Assembly (NCBI RefSeq): GCF_041365695.1
Contig: NZ_JBGFSJ010000005.1
Location: 329,367 to 393,366 of the forward strand
Length of the DNA stretch: 64,000 nt
Direction of reading: 5' to 3'
Origin: Rhodosalinus sp041365695
GTDB lineage: Bacteria; Pseudomonadota; Alphaproteobacteria; Rhodobacterales; Rhodobacteraceae
The notes under the pieces are model-generated. The model worked only from the letters and a program-made list of their open reading frames with translations, was not told where the DNA came from and did no database searches. Each line of letters begins with the position of its first letter. The stretch's first letter is position 1. A program made the translations under genes and the position numbers. Positions 13,258 through 21,107 of the stretch are shown here, piece by piece.

Positions 13258-14586
13258 TCAGCGGTCGCGCCAGCCGAAGCTCGCATAGGCCGGCACCAGC
13301 GCGGCGCGGCGGAACCGGCCGAGCGGGAAGCGCCCGGGCACGCGGCGCATGGCCTCGGGGTAAGGCGCGCCCGGCAGCCGATCCTGCACGAGGTCCGCGA
13401 GAATCCGCCCGGCATAGCCGCCCATCGCGACGCCGTTTCCGTGATAGCCGAACCCCGCGAAGACGCCCGGCATTTCCGGCACCGGCCCGACATATGGCAG
13501 CAGCGTCGGCGTCAGGCAGACGAGCCCGGACCACAGATGCGGCGTCTCCACATCGCGCCAGGCCGGGAACATCGCCTCGAAATCGGCGCGGATCGTCCGC
13601 GCGAGCCGCGCCGTCTCGCGCGGGGTGGCGTAGATGCCGCCGCGCATCCCGAAGAGAAAGCGGTTGTCGGGCATGAGACGGAAATAATGCAGCAGGTGCC
13701 GCGTGTCGTAGGCCATCTGCGCCGTGGTCCAGCCCGCCGCCTGAAGCTCGTCGCCCTCAAGCGGGCGGGTCACGATCACGTTGGAGGCCACGGGCATGTA
13801 ACGCGCGCGCATCCAGGCGGGCACGTCCTCGGAGGAGTATCCGTTGGTGGCGAGGATCACGCGTCGCGCCCTGAGCCGTGCGCCGGGCAGGCCGAGCACG
13901 TAGCCTGACCCGTCCGCGCGCAGGGACGTCACCGGCGCGGGCGCGAAAAGCCGAGCGCCCGCCGCCTGAGCGGCCCGCGCGAGGCCCGCGGCGTATTTCC
14001 GGGGATTGAGCGCGAAGCCCAGGGGAACCGTGAGCGCGCCGTGGAAAGGCCCCGCCATCCCCGCGTCCGCGAGATCGGCGGCGGGCACGAGGCGCGGCGT
14101 CACGCCGTAGCCGGCCTCGACCTCCTCGGCCTCGCGCTGCAGGCGCTCCCAGTCCTGCGGGCGGTGGGCGAGCAGCGTTTCGCCCTCGGAGTGACGGTCC
14201 ACGTCGAGGTCCAGCCGGTCGATCAGCCCGGAGGTGAAATCCACGGACGCGCGCTGCGCGTCGCGCCAGCCCTGCGCGCCCGGCGCGCCGAAGCGCCGGG
14301 TGAGCGCGGCGTCGGACAGTTTGGACCCGCCGAGGCAGCAGAACCCGCCATTGCGCCCCGAGGCGCCCCAGAACGGGGCCTCGGCCTCGCAAAGCGCCAC
14401 ATCGACCCCGGCCTCGGCAAGGTGAAGCGCGGCGGAAAGACCGGTGAAGCCACCGCCGATCACCGCGACATCGGCGGCGATCTCTCCCTGTGGCGCGGGC
14501 CAGTGCGGCGTCTCGACCGTCGCGGCCCACCAGCACTCCGCCACCGGTGCCGCGCCATAGGCGGCGGGTTCGACGATACGCCTCAT
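13258..14586 (-). CDS. FAD-dependent amine oxidoreductase, gamma-glutamylputrescine oxidase-like
   Basis: A DAO-fold flavoenzyme of 442 residues with an N-terminal FAD dinucleotide fold (VAVIGGGFTGLSAALHLAEAG) and a conserved GRNGGFC segment. The C-terminal PYVGPVPEMPGVFAGFGYHGNGVAMGGYAGRILADLV is typical of the PuuB/glycine-oxidase group. Its ATG overlaps the stop of the upstream permease gene (ATGA), so it is the last gene of the putrescine transport operon. Oxidation of putrescine, a glutamylated derivative or another imported amine is the natural reading, but no glutamate-putrescine ligase is in the window, so the precise substrate is inferred only from context. Confidence 0.85.
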   Translation of the reverse strand: MRRIVEPAAYGAAPVAECWWAATVETPHWPAPQGEIAADVAVIGGGFTGLSAALHLAEAGVDVALCEAEAPFWGASGRNGGFCCLGGSKLSDAALTRRFGAPGAQGWRDAQRASVDFTSGLIDRLDLDVDRHSEGETLLAHRPQDWERLQREAEEVEAGYGVTPRLVPAADLADAGMAGPFHGALTVPLGFALNPRKYAAGLARAAQAAGARLFAPAPVTSLRADGSGYVLGLPGARLRARRVILATNGYSSEDVPAWMRARYMPVASNVIVTRPLEGDELQAAGWTTAQMAYDTRHLLHYFRLMPDNRFLFGMRGGIYATPRETARLARTIRADFEAMFPAWRDVETPHLWSGLVCLTPTLLPYVGPVPEMPGVFAGFGYHGNGVAMGGYAGRILADLVQDRLPGAPYPEAMRRVPGRFPLGRFRRAALVPAYASFGWRDR

Positions 14587-15404
14587 CCGGTCAGGCGCAG
14601 GGCGGCCTGTTCCTCGCGCTGCTGGCGGATCGCCGCGTTCTTCGAGGCGAGCGAAGCGGCCACGACACCCACCGTGACGATGCCGATCAGCAACGAGGAA
14701 AGCGCGTTGATCTCGGGGCTGACGCCCAGGCGGATCGACGAGAAGATCTTGATCGGCAGCGTCGTCGCCGAGGGTCCGGCGGTGAAGCTCGCGATCACCA
14801 GATCGTCGAGCGAGAGGGTGAAGGCCAGAAGCCAGCCCGAGATCACGGCGGGCAGGATGATCGGCAGCGTCACGAGCCGGAACGCCTCCGCCGGGGAGCA
14901 ACCGAGATCAAGCGCCGCCTCCTCGAGCGAGCGGTCGAAGCTGACCAGCCGCGAGGAGACCACGACGGACACGAAGCACATCGAGAAGGTCGTATGCGCG
15001 AGGATGATCGTGAAGATCCCGCGATCGAGCCCGATCCCGATGAAGAGAAGCAGCAGGGAAAGCCCCGTGATCACCTCGGGCATCACCAGCGGGGCATAGA
15101 TCATCCCCGAGAACAGCGTGCGCCCGAGAAAACGCCCGGCCCGGACGAGGACCAGCGCCGCCATCGTGCCGAGCACGGTCGCCACGGTCGAGGAGACGAC
15201 CGCGACCTTCAGCGTGACCCAGGCCGCGTCGAGGAACGCCTGGTCGCGGAAGATCTCCGCGTACCAGCGCGTGGAGAAGCCCGCCCAGACCGTCACGAGT
15301 TTGGACGCGTTGAAGGAGTAGATGACCAGGATGATCATCGGCAGGTAGAGGAACGCGAAGCCCAGCGTGAGAGACGTCGCGTTGAACCAGGTGAAGCGTC
15401 TCAT
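14583..15404 (-). CDS. potC: Polyamine ABC transporter permease (PotC/PotI type)
   Basis: The second membrane subunit of a spermidine/putrescine importer, 273 residues with about six hydrophobic helices. The EAA loop that contacts the ATPase reads EEAALDLGCSPAEAFRLVTLPIILPAVISGWLL in the typical place; FNASKLVTVWAGFSTRWYAEIF near the N-terminus is characteristic of PotC/PotI. It follows the PotB-type permease by 73 bases, a spacer that contains a CTGGCGC-GGG-GCGCCAG hairpin (15428-15444), and overlaps the oxidoreductase start. Confidence 0.92.
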   Translation of the reverse strand: MRRFTWFNATSLTLGFAFLYLPMIILVIYSFNASKLVTVWAGFSTRWYAEIFRDQAFLDAAWVTLKVAVVSSTVATVLGTMAALVLVRAGRFLGRTLFSGMIYAPLVMPEVITGLSLLLLFIGIGLDRGIFTIILAHTTFSMCFVSVVVSSRLVSFDRSLEEAALDLGCSPAEAFRLVTLPIILPAVISGWLLAFTLSLDDLVIASFTAGPSATTLPIKIFSSIRLGVSPEINALSSLLIGIVTVGVVAASLASKNAAIRQQREEQAALRLTG

Positions 15405-15477
15405 CGCGACGGCCCTCCGGTCAGGGTCTGGCGCGGGGCGCCAGCGCCGCGAAAACGCGACGGGGAGAGGCGCTCCT

Positions 15478-16368
15478 TCATCCTTCGGCCTCCCGCTGCT
15501 TCTGCTCGTTGCGCTGGAACAGGACGATGGGCACGATCAGGATCAGCAACAGCACGATCGCCACGGCGCTCGCGACCGGCCAGTCGCGGTTGTTGAAGAA
15601 CTCCTCCCACAGGATCTTGCCGATCATCAGCGTCTCGGATCCGCCCAGAAGCGAGGGGATCACGAACTCCCCGATGGCGGGGATGAAGACGAGGAAGCAG
15701 CCGGCGATGATGCCGGTTTTCGACAGCGGTACGGTCACGAGCCAGAAGGCGCTGATGCGCGAGCAGCCGAGATCCTCCGCCGCCTCCAGCAGCGAATCGT
15801 CCATCTTCTCGAGGTTGGAGTAGATGGGCAGGATCATGAAGGGCAGGTAGGTGTAGACGATGCCGACATAGACCGCCGCATTGGTGTTCAGGATGGTCAG
15901 CGGCTCCGAGATGAGCCCTGTCCACATCAGGAACTGGTTGAGGAACCCCTCGTTCGAAAGGATGCCGATCCACGAGTAGACGCGGATCAGGAAGCTGGTC
16001 CAGAACGGCAGGATCACCAGCATGAGAAGCGTCGGCCGCCACTCCGGCGCCGCGCGTGCCATGCCGTAGGCGATGGGATAGCCCACCAGAAGGGTGATGA
16101 CCGTCGAGATCAACGCGATCCGCAACGAGGAAAGATACGCCTTCCAGTAAAGGTCGTCCGTCGTCAGGAACCAGTAGTTCTCGAAGTCGAGCCCGCCGAA
16201 GAAGTCGCGAAGGCCGGCCCAGCCCTCCGACGGGTCGAGCGTCGGCGTGTAGGGCGGGATCGCGATCGCGATGTCCGAAAGCGAGATTTTCAGGACGATC
16301 ACGAAAGGCACGAGAAAGAGCGCCAGCAGCCAGAGATAGGGCACGGCGATGAGGGCGAAGCGGCGCAT
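15478..16368 (-). CDS. potB: Polyamine ABC transporter permease (PotB/PotH type)
   Basis: The first membrane subunit of the importer, 296 residues. It begins with a transmembrane helix (IAVPYLWLLALFLVPFVIVLKISLSD) and carries the EAA-loop motif LLEAAEDLGCSRISAFWLVTVPLSKTGIIAG, plus GEFVIPSLLGGSETLMIGK, which is strongly conserved in PotB/PotH. It lies 3 bases after the ATPase gene, so the two are coupled. The long periplasmic insert after helix 1 (LDPSEGWAGLRDFFGGLDFENYWFL, about residues 45-70) is normal for PotH-like subunits. Confidence 0.93.
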   Translation of the reverse strand: MRRFALIAVPYLWLLALFLVPFVIVLKISLSDIAIAIPPYTPTLDPSEGWAGLRDFFGGLDFENYWFLTTDDLYWKAYLSSLRIALISTVITLLVGYPIAYGMARAAPEWRPTLLMLVILPFWTSFLIRVYSWIGILSNEGFLNQFLMWTGLISEPLTILNTNAAVYVGIVYTYLPFMILPIYSNLEKMDDSLLEAAEDLGCSRISAFWLVTVPLSKTGIIAGCFLVFIPAIGEFVIPSLLGGSETLMIGKILWEEFFNNRDWPVASAVAIVLLLILIVPIVLFQRNEQKQREAEG

Positions 16369-16371
16369 GGC

Positions 16372-17520
16372 TCAGGACTCCAGCAGGATGCCGGCGGTGG
16401 CCGTCCAGCTCAGCCACACCTCGTCCTCCCAGGTGAAGGACCGCCGCGCGATGCGCCGGGTGTTTGCGGTCTGGGCCTTGATGACATGCCCGGTGGGCAG
16501 CTTGACGTGATAGGTGGAGATGTTGCCGAGATAGGCGATGTCGAGCACCTCGCCCTTCACGGCGTTGGCGGCATCCTCGGGGCGCTCGGCGCTGATCGTG
16601 ATCTTCTCCGGTCGGATCGCGAAGTGGACCTTCTGCCCCTTGTCGAAGGCCCGCGCCGTGGTGCCCTTCAGCCGCGGCTGCCCCTCGGCCCAGTCGATGT
16701 CCACGCGGCCCTCGCCGGCATCGGGCACGGGCGTGGCGCGGCCCTCGATGATGTTCACCTCGCCGATGAAGTCCGCGACGTAGACCGAGACCGGGTTCTC
16801 GTAGAGGACGTCCGGCGTGGAGACCTGGATGAGCCGGCCCTCGTCCATCACCGCCACGCGAGAGGCCACGGTCATCGCCTCCTCCTGGTCATGGGTGACG
16901 ATCACGAAGGTGGTGCCGGTGTTTTCCTGGATGTCCATGAGTTCGAACTGCGTGTCCTGGCGCAGCTTCTTGTCGAGCGCGCCGAGCGGTTCGTCGAGCA
17001 GCAGCAGCTTCGGCGCCTTGGCGAGCGAGCGGGCGAGCGCCACGCGCTGGCGCTGGCCGCCGGAAATCTGGTGCGGCTTGCGGCGCGCGAACTTCTCCAG
17101 GCGGGTGAGGCGCAGCATCTCCTCCACCCTGGCGGCGATCTTGTCCTTGGGCTGGTTCTCGCGGCGCAGACCGAAGGCGATGTTGTCCCAGACGCTGAGA
17201 TGCGGAAAGAGCGCGTAGGACTGGAACATCATGTTCACGGCGCGCTTGTTCGGCGGGATCGGGGCGATGTTCTGCCCGGCGAGCATGATCGAGCCTTCCG
17301 TCGGCGCCTCGAAGCCGGCGAGCATCCGCATCATCGTGGTCTTGCCGCAGCCCGAGGGCCCGAGCAGCGCGAAGAACTCGCGTTCGTAGATGTCGAGGCT
17401 GAGGTCGTCGATCGCAGTGAAGTCGCCGAAACGCTTGGTGACGTTCCTGAACCGGATGAGCGGCGTCTCGTCGGGATCTTCCCACGGGGCGTAGACGGTC
17501 TGGGCAGAGGGCTGCGCCAT
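16372..17520 (-). CDS. potG: Polyamine ABC transporter ATP-binding protein
   Basis: The ATPase of the importer, 382 residues. Walker A (GPSGCGKT) is at 54-61, the signature motif is ISGGQRQRVALARSL, and Walker B is KLLLLDEPLGALDKKLR. A C-terminal TOBE-type domain (about residues 280-380; VHFAIRPEKITISAERPEDA) places it in the PotA/PotG and sugar-importer branch. It follows potF after an 84-base gap holding a strong stem-loop, and precedes potB by 3 bases. An N-terminal extension of about 20 residues before LIRFRNVTKRFGDF is also seen in PotG. Confidence 0.93.
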   Translation of the reverse strand: MAQPSAQTVYAPWEDPDETPLIRFRNVTKRFGDFTAIDDLSLDIYEREFFALLGPSGCGKTTMMRMLAGFEAPTEGSIMLAGQNIAPIPPNKRAVNMMFQSYALFPHLSVWDNIAFGLRRENQPKDKIAARVEEMLRLTRLEKFARRKPHQISGGQRQRVALARSLAKAPKLLLLDEPLGALDKKLRQDTQFELMDIQENTGTTFVIVTHDQEEAMTVASRVAVMDEGRLIQVSTPDVLYENPVSVYVADFIGEVNIIEGRATPVPDAGEGRVDIDWAEGQPRLKGTTARAFDKGQKVHFAIRPEKITISAERPEDAANAVKGEVLDIAYLGNISTYHVKLPTGHVIKAQTANTRRIARRSFTWEDEVWLSWTATAGILLES

Positions 17521-17561
17521 CGGCAGACTCCGGAATGCTGACAGGAAAAACGTCTCAAAGA

Positions 17562-17588
17562 GGCCCGCGCGGCGTTGCCGCGCGGGCC
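17562..17588 (-). other. Strong stem-loop after the potF binding-protein gene
   Basis: Perfect 12-bp arms (GGCCCGCGCGGC and its complement) around a 3-base loop, between potF (stop at 17605) and potG. Read on the minus strand it is followed by TCTTTGAGACGTTTTT, so it may be a leaky terminator or an mRNA stabiliser that keeps the binding-protein message in excess over the membrane subunits. See the matching structures after tctC and after the hydroxyproline-locus binding protein. Confidence 0.65.
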
Positions 17589-17604
17589 GGGTGCGCGCCG
17601 GGGC

Positions 17605-18690
17605 TCAGGTGCCCGACTTGATCTTTGTCCAGAGCCGCGTGACCGTCCGCTGCACGCGCGGCGGGTAGGGCGTCGTGGTGTAGAGGTTCTCCATCGTCTC
17701 CTGGTCGGGATAGATCGCGGTATCGCCGATCACGTCCTCGTTCAGGAACTCCTGCGAGGCCTCGTTGCCGTTGGCGTAGTAGACGTAGTTCGACGCCGCG
17801 GCCATGTTCTGCGGATCCATGATGAAGTTCAGGAACACGTGCGCGCCCTCGGGGTTCGGCGCGTCGACCGGGATCGCCATCTGGTCGAACCACATCTGAC
17901 CGCCCTCCGCGGGGATGTTGTAGACGATCTCGACACCGTTGTCGGCCTCGGCCGCGCGGTCCCGCGCCTGGAGAATGTCGCCCGACCAGCCCACGGCCAC
18001 GCAGATCTCGCCGTTGGCGAGCGCGTTGATGTATTCCGAGCTGTGGAATTTCTGGATGTGGGGCCGCACGGCCGCCAGGATCTCCTCGGTCTGGGCGATC
18101 ACGTCGGGATCGTGACTGTCGGGATCCTCTCCCAGATAGGTCAGCGCCATCGGGATCATCTCGGTCGGCGCGTCGAGGAAATGCACACCGCAGGAGGCGA
18201 GCTTTTCCATGTTCTCGGGGTTGAGCACCAGTTCGAGCGAATTCAGCGGGGCGTCCTCGCCGAGCACCTCGCGCACCTTGTCCACGTTCGCCCCGATCCC
18301 GGTGGAGCCCCACATGTAGTTGATCGAGTACTCGTTGCCGGGGTCGTATTTCGCGGTACGCTCCTCGACCATATCCCACATGTTGTCGAGGTTGGGCAGC
18401 TTCGACTTGTCGAGCTTCTGGAATGCGCCCGCCGAGATCTGCCGCTGCAGGAACGTTCCGGTGGGCACCACGACGTCATACCCCGATCCGCCGGCGAGCA
18501 TCTTCGTCTCGAGCATCTCGTTCGAGTCGAACACGTCGTAGACGAGATCGAGGCCGGTTTCCTCCTCGAATTTCTCCAGAAGCGACTCGTCGATGTAGTC
18601 CGACCAGTTGTAGACGCGCACTTCCTCGGCGCCGGCCGCGCCCGCGGCAAGCGCCAGCGTCGCGGCCGTCGTCAGGATGGATCTTTTCAT
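17605..18690 (-). CDS. potF: Periplasmic polyamine-binding protein (PotF/PotD family)
   Basis: The periplasmic receptor of the importer, 361 residues including a signal peptide (MKRSILTTAATLALAAGAAG, cleaved near residue 21). The mature protein opens with EEVRVYNWSDYIDESLL, the hallmark of PotD/PotF, and contains WGSTGIGANVDKV and VAVGWSGDILQARDRA, typical of putrescine-preferring PotF. An in-frame ATG lies 51 bases upstream, but the chosen start gives a clean signal peptide. It is the first gene of the operon and diverges from a GntR-type regulator across a 138-base spacer with a 14-bp palindrome. Confidence 0.94.
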   Translation of the reverse strand: MKRSILTTAATLALAAGAAGAEEVRVYNWSDYIDESLLEKFEEETGLDLVYDVFDSNEMLETKMLAGGSGYDVVVPTGTFLQRQISAGAFQKLDKSKLPNLDNMWDMVEERTAKYDPGNEYSINYMWGSTGIGANVDKVREVLGEDAPLNSLELVLNPENMEKLASCGVHFLDAPTEMIPMALTYLGEDPDSHDPDVIAQTEEILAAVRPHIQKFHSSEYINALANGEICVAVGWSGDILQARDRAAEADNGVEIVYNIPAEGGQMWFDQMAIPVDAPNPEGAHVFLNFIMDPQNMAAASNYVYYANGNEASQEFLNEDVIGDTAIYPDQETMENLYTTTPYPPRVQRTVTRLWTKIKSGT

Positions 18691-18740
18691 GTCAGTCTCC
18701 CGTTGGCTTGTCCGGAGGTCTTTTTCGCCCCGGTGCCCCA

Positions 18741-18754
18741 CATTTGATCAAATG
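18741..18754. promoter_or_regulatory. Palindromic operator candidate in the potF / gntR spacer
   Basis: A perfect 14-base palindrome CATTTGATCAAATG between the divergent potF operon and its regulator. A near copy (AATTTGATCATATT) lies before the aminotransferase gene at 19530-19543. Two such sites flanking a GntR/FCD-type regulator gene make them the best candidates for its operators. The sites are seen; the pairing is inference. Confidence 0.7.
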
Positions 18755-18828
18755 ATGCCTTGCCTGGCAACCGCATGATGGTTTCATGCAGGGGAAGACT
18801 GCGCAAGCGGCCACGGGAGGGCGCCAGC

Positions 18829-19512
18829 ATGGGCGAACGCGCATTGACCAACAAGGCGGCATCCGGGGGCCGCGTGCCGGCGCACCAGGTCGTCTATCGC
18901 GCCCTTCGCGACCGGATCCTGCACGGCGAGATGGCGCCCGGCCAGCCGGTGACGATCCAGGGCCTCGCCGACAGCACGGGGGCGGGCATGACCCCGGTGC
19001 GCGAGGCGATCCGGCGCCTGACATCCGAGGGCGCGCTGGTGTTCCAGGACAACCGGCGCGTCAGCGTGCCCGTTCTGGACGCCCGCGGCGCGGAGGAACT
19101 GATCTTCGCGCGACAGGCGCTCGAGCCGGAACTCGCGCGCCGCGCCGCCGCGACCGCCGGTCCCGACGCGCTTGCCCACCTCGCCGCCGAGGATGCGGCG
19201 CTCGACCGGGCGATCGCGCGGGGCGACGTGGGCGGCTACCTGCGGCACAATCACGGCTTTCACGCCGCGCTTTACGTCGTCGCCCGGGCGCCGGTGCTCG
19301 CGGACCTCGTCGAGGGGCTCTGGCTGCGCTTCGGCCCCTCGCTCCGGATCGTCTGCGGCCGGGTCGGCACGGGCAGCCTGCCCGACCGCCACAAGGAGAT
19401 CATGGACGCGCTCGCCGCGGGCGACGGCGACGCGGCCGCCGCCGCCATGCGCGAGGATATCGAGCAGGGCATGGCCGCGCTCAGGGCCGGGATCGCGGCC
19501 GGGGAGGGCTGA
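18829..19512 (+). CDS. GntR-family transcriptional regulator (FCD type), polyamine locus
   Basis: A 227-residue DNA-binding regulator. The N-terminal winged helix-turn-helix (VVYRALRDRILHGEMAPGQPVTIQGLADSTGAGMTPVREAIRRLTSEGALV) is the GntR signature; the helical C-terminal FCD domain (about 90-215) includes ARQALEPELARRAA and HRRHKEIMDAL-like helices that bind ligand and often a metal. The ATG at 18829 is preceded by GGGAGG; an upstream ATG at 18760 would overlap the operator region and is less likely. It sits between the divergent pot operon and the aminotransferase, so it probably controls both in response to a polyamine or a breakdown product. Confidence 0.9.
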   Translation: MGERALTNKAASGGRVPAHQVVYRALRDRILHGEMAPGQPVTIQGLADSTGAGMTPVREAIRRLTSEGALVFQDNRRVSVPVLDARGAEELIFARQALEPELARRAAATAGPDALAHLAAEDAALDRAIARGDVGGYLRHNHGFHAALYVVARAPVLADLVEGLWLRFGPSLRIVCGRVGTGSLPDRHKEIMDALAAGDGDAAAAAMREDIEQGMAALRAGIAAGEG

Positions 19513-19529
19513 TTCGATTGACCTTGCCG

Positions 19530-19543
19530 AATTTGATCATATT
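19530..19543. promoter_or_regulatory. Second operator candidate, upstream of the aminotransferase
   Basis: AATTTGATCATATT, a palindrome with one mismatched pair around the same TGATCA core as at 18741-18754. It lies in the 64-base gap between the regulator stop and the aminotransferase ATG, which suggests a separately controlled promoter there. Confidence 0.6.
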
Positions 19544-19576
19544 CTTGCGGCCAACCCGGTCCGAAAGGCGAGAGCG

Positions 19577-20974
19577 ATGAACAAGATCACCAACCACATG
19601 CCCACCGCCGAGCTGCAGCGCCTCGACGCGGCCCATCACATGCATCCCTTCACCGCGCAGGGCGCGCTTGGCGAGAAGGGCGCGCGCGTGATCACCGGCG
19701 CAAGCGGCGTCTGGCTCACCGACAGCGAGGGGCGGCGCATCCTCGACGGCATGGCCGGGCTGTGGTGCGTGAACCTGGGCTACGGCCGCGAGGAGCTTGC
19801 CGACGCGGCCTATCGGCAGATGAAGGAACTGCCCTACTACAACACCTTCTTCCAGACGACGCATGTTCCCGTCGTGGCGCTCGCGGCCCGCATCGCCGAG
19901 CTCGCGCCGGGCGATCTCAACCACGTCTTCTTCGCCTCCTCCGGGTCGGAGGCCAACGACACCAACATCCGCCTCGTGCGGCACTACTGGGCGATGAAGG
20001 GCCAGCCGCAGCGCGACACGATCATCTCGCGGCGGAACGCCTATCACGGCTCCTCCATCGGCAGCGCCTCTCTGGGCGGGATGGCGCCCATGCACGCCCA
20101 GGGCGGCCTGCCCATCCCGGGCATCCACCATATCGGCCAGCCCAACTGGTGGGCCGAGGGCGGCGACATGACGCCCGAGGAGTTCGGCCTCGCCCGCGCG
20201 CGCGAGCTAGAGGAGGCGATCGAGCGCATCGGCCCCGACCGCGTGGGCGCCTTCATCGCAGAGCCGGTGCAGGGGGCGGGCGGCGTCATCGTCGCGCCGG
20301 AGACCTACTGGCCCGAGATCCAGCGCATCGTGCGCAAATACGGCATCCTGCTGATCGCCGACGAGGTCATCTGCGGTTTCGGGCGCACCGGCAACTGGTT
20401 CGGTAGCCAGACGCTCGACATCCGGCCCGACATCATGACGATCGCCAAGGGCCTGTCCTCTGGCTACCAGCCGATCGGCGGCTCGATCGTGAGCGACGAG
20501 GTGGCCGGGATGATCGGGCGCGACGAGTTCAACCACGGCTACACCTATTCCGGCCATCCCGTCGCCTGCGCCGTCGCGCTGGAGAACCTGCGCATCCTCG
20601 ACGAGGAAGGGATCGTCGATCGCGTGCGGGAGCACACGGCGCCCTACCTGAAATCCCGCTGGGAAAGCCTGGCCGACCACCCGCTCGTGGGCGAGGCGAA
20701 GATCGTGGGGCTGATGGGCTCGATCGCGCTCACCCCGGACAAGGCGACGCGCGCGGCCTTCGCCGCCGACGCCGGCACGGTGGGCTTCGTCTGCCGCGAG
20801 CGCTGTTTCGCCAACGATCTCGTGATGCGCCATGTGGGCGACCGGATGGTGATCTCGCCCCCGCTCGTCATCTCCGACGAGGAGATCGACGAACTGATCC
20901 TGCGCGCGCGCCGCGCGCTCGACGAGACCCATGACAGGCTGCGGGCCGAGGGGTTGATGGAGGCCGCGGCCTGA
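19577..20974 (+). CDS. Class III PLP aminotransferase, putrescine-pyruvate type (SpuC-like)
   Basis: A 465-residue omega-aminotransferase. The PLP lysine is K291 in MTIAKGLSSGYQPIGG; SSGSEANDTNIRLVRHYW, AYHGSS, AFIAEPVQGAGG and ADEVICGFGRTG are all family motifs. The sequence resembles SpuC-type putrescine/polyamine:pyruvate aminotransferases and the beta-alanine:pyruvate group. With a putrescine importer, amine oxidase and regulator alongside, removal of the terminal amine of putrescine or a similar diamine is likely. The ATG at 19577 follows GAAAGGCGAGAGCG. The exact amine donor is inferred from neighbours. Confidence 0.9.
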   Translation: MNKITNHMPTAELQRLDAAHHMHPFTAQGALGEKGARVITGASGVWLTDSEGRRILDGMAGLWCVNLGYGREELADAAYRQMKELPYYNTFFQTTHVPVVALAARIAELAPGDLNHVFFASSGSEANDTNIRLVRHYWAMKGQPQRDTIISRRNAYHGSSIGSASLGGMAPMHAQGGLPIPGIHHIGQPNWWAEGGDMTPEEFGLARARELEEAIERIGPDRVGAFIAEPVQGAGGVIVAPETYWPEIQRIVRKYGILLIADEVICGFGRTGNWFGSQTLDIRPDIMTIAKGLSSGYQPIGGSIVSDEVAGMIGRDEFNHGYTYSGHPVACAVALENLRILDEEGIVDRVREHTAPYLKSRWESLADHPLVGEAKIVGLMGSIALTPDKATRAAFAADAGTVGFVCRERCFANDLVMRHVGDRMVISPPLVISDEEIDELILRARRALDETHDRLRAEGLMEAAA

Positions 20975-20996
20975 CCGGGGCCGGCGCGGGTTTCCG

Positions 20997-21095
20997 GCCG
21001 CGACGGGGGCGCTGCCCCCGTCGCGGCTCNNNNNNNNNNCCCCCCCCCCCCCCCCTCCGCCGCGACTCCCCCGGAGTATTTGCGCCAAGAAGAAG
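20997..21095. repeat. Second copy of the hairpin / GGAGTATTT repeat, interrupted by a gap
   Basis: A perfect 14-bp hairpin (GCCGCGACGGGGGC at 20997-21010, complement at 21014-21027, loop GCT) is followed, beyond the N gap and C-run, by GACTCCCCCGGAGTATTT and GCCAAGAAGAAG at 21064-21095. This is the same layout as at 9878-9940. It separates the convergent aminotransferase and carB genes and may act as a two-way terminator. Confidence 0.7.
21030..21055. other. Assembly gap (10 N) plus 16-base C homopolymer
   Basis: Ten unknown bases at 21030-21039 run straight into sixteen Cs at 21040-21055, inside the intergenic repeat. The real length here is uncertain. No gene is interrupted: the aminotransferase ends at 20974 and carB at 21108. 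Confidence 0.95.
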
Positions 21096-21107
21096 GCGCT
21101 GGCGGCG

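Noticed and set aside
21030..21055. N gap as a broken gene.
   Set aside because: Both neighbouring genes are complete (ends at 20974 and 21108); the gap lies in an intergenic repeat.
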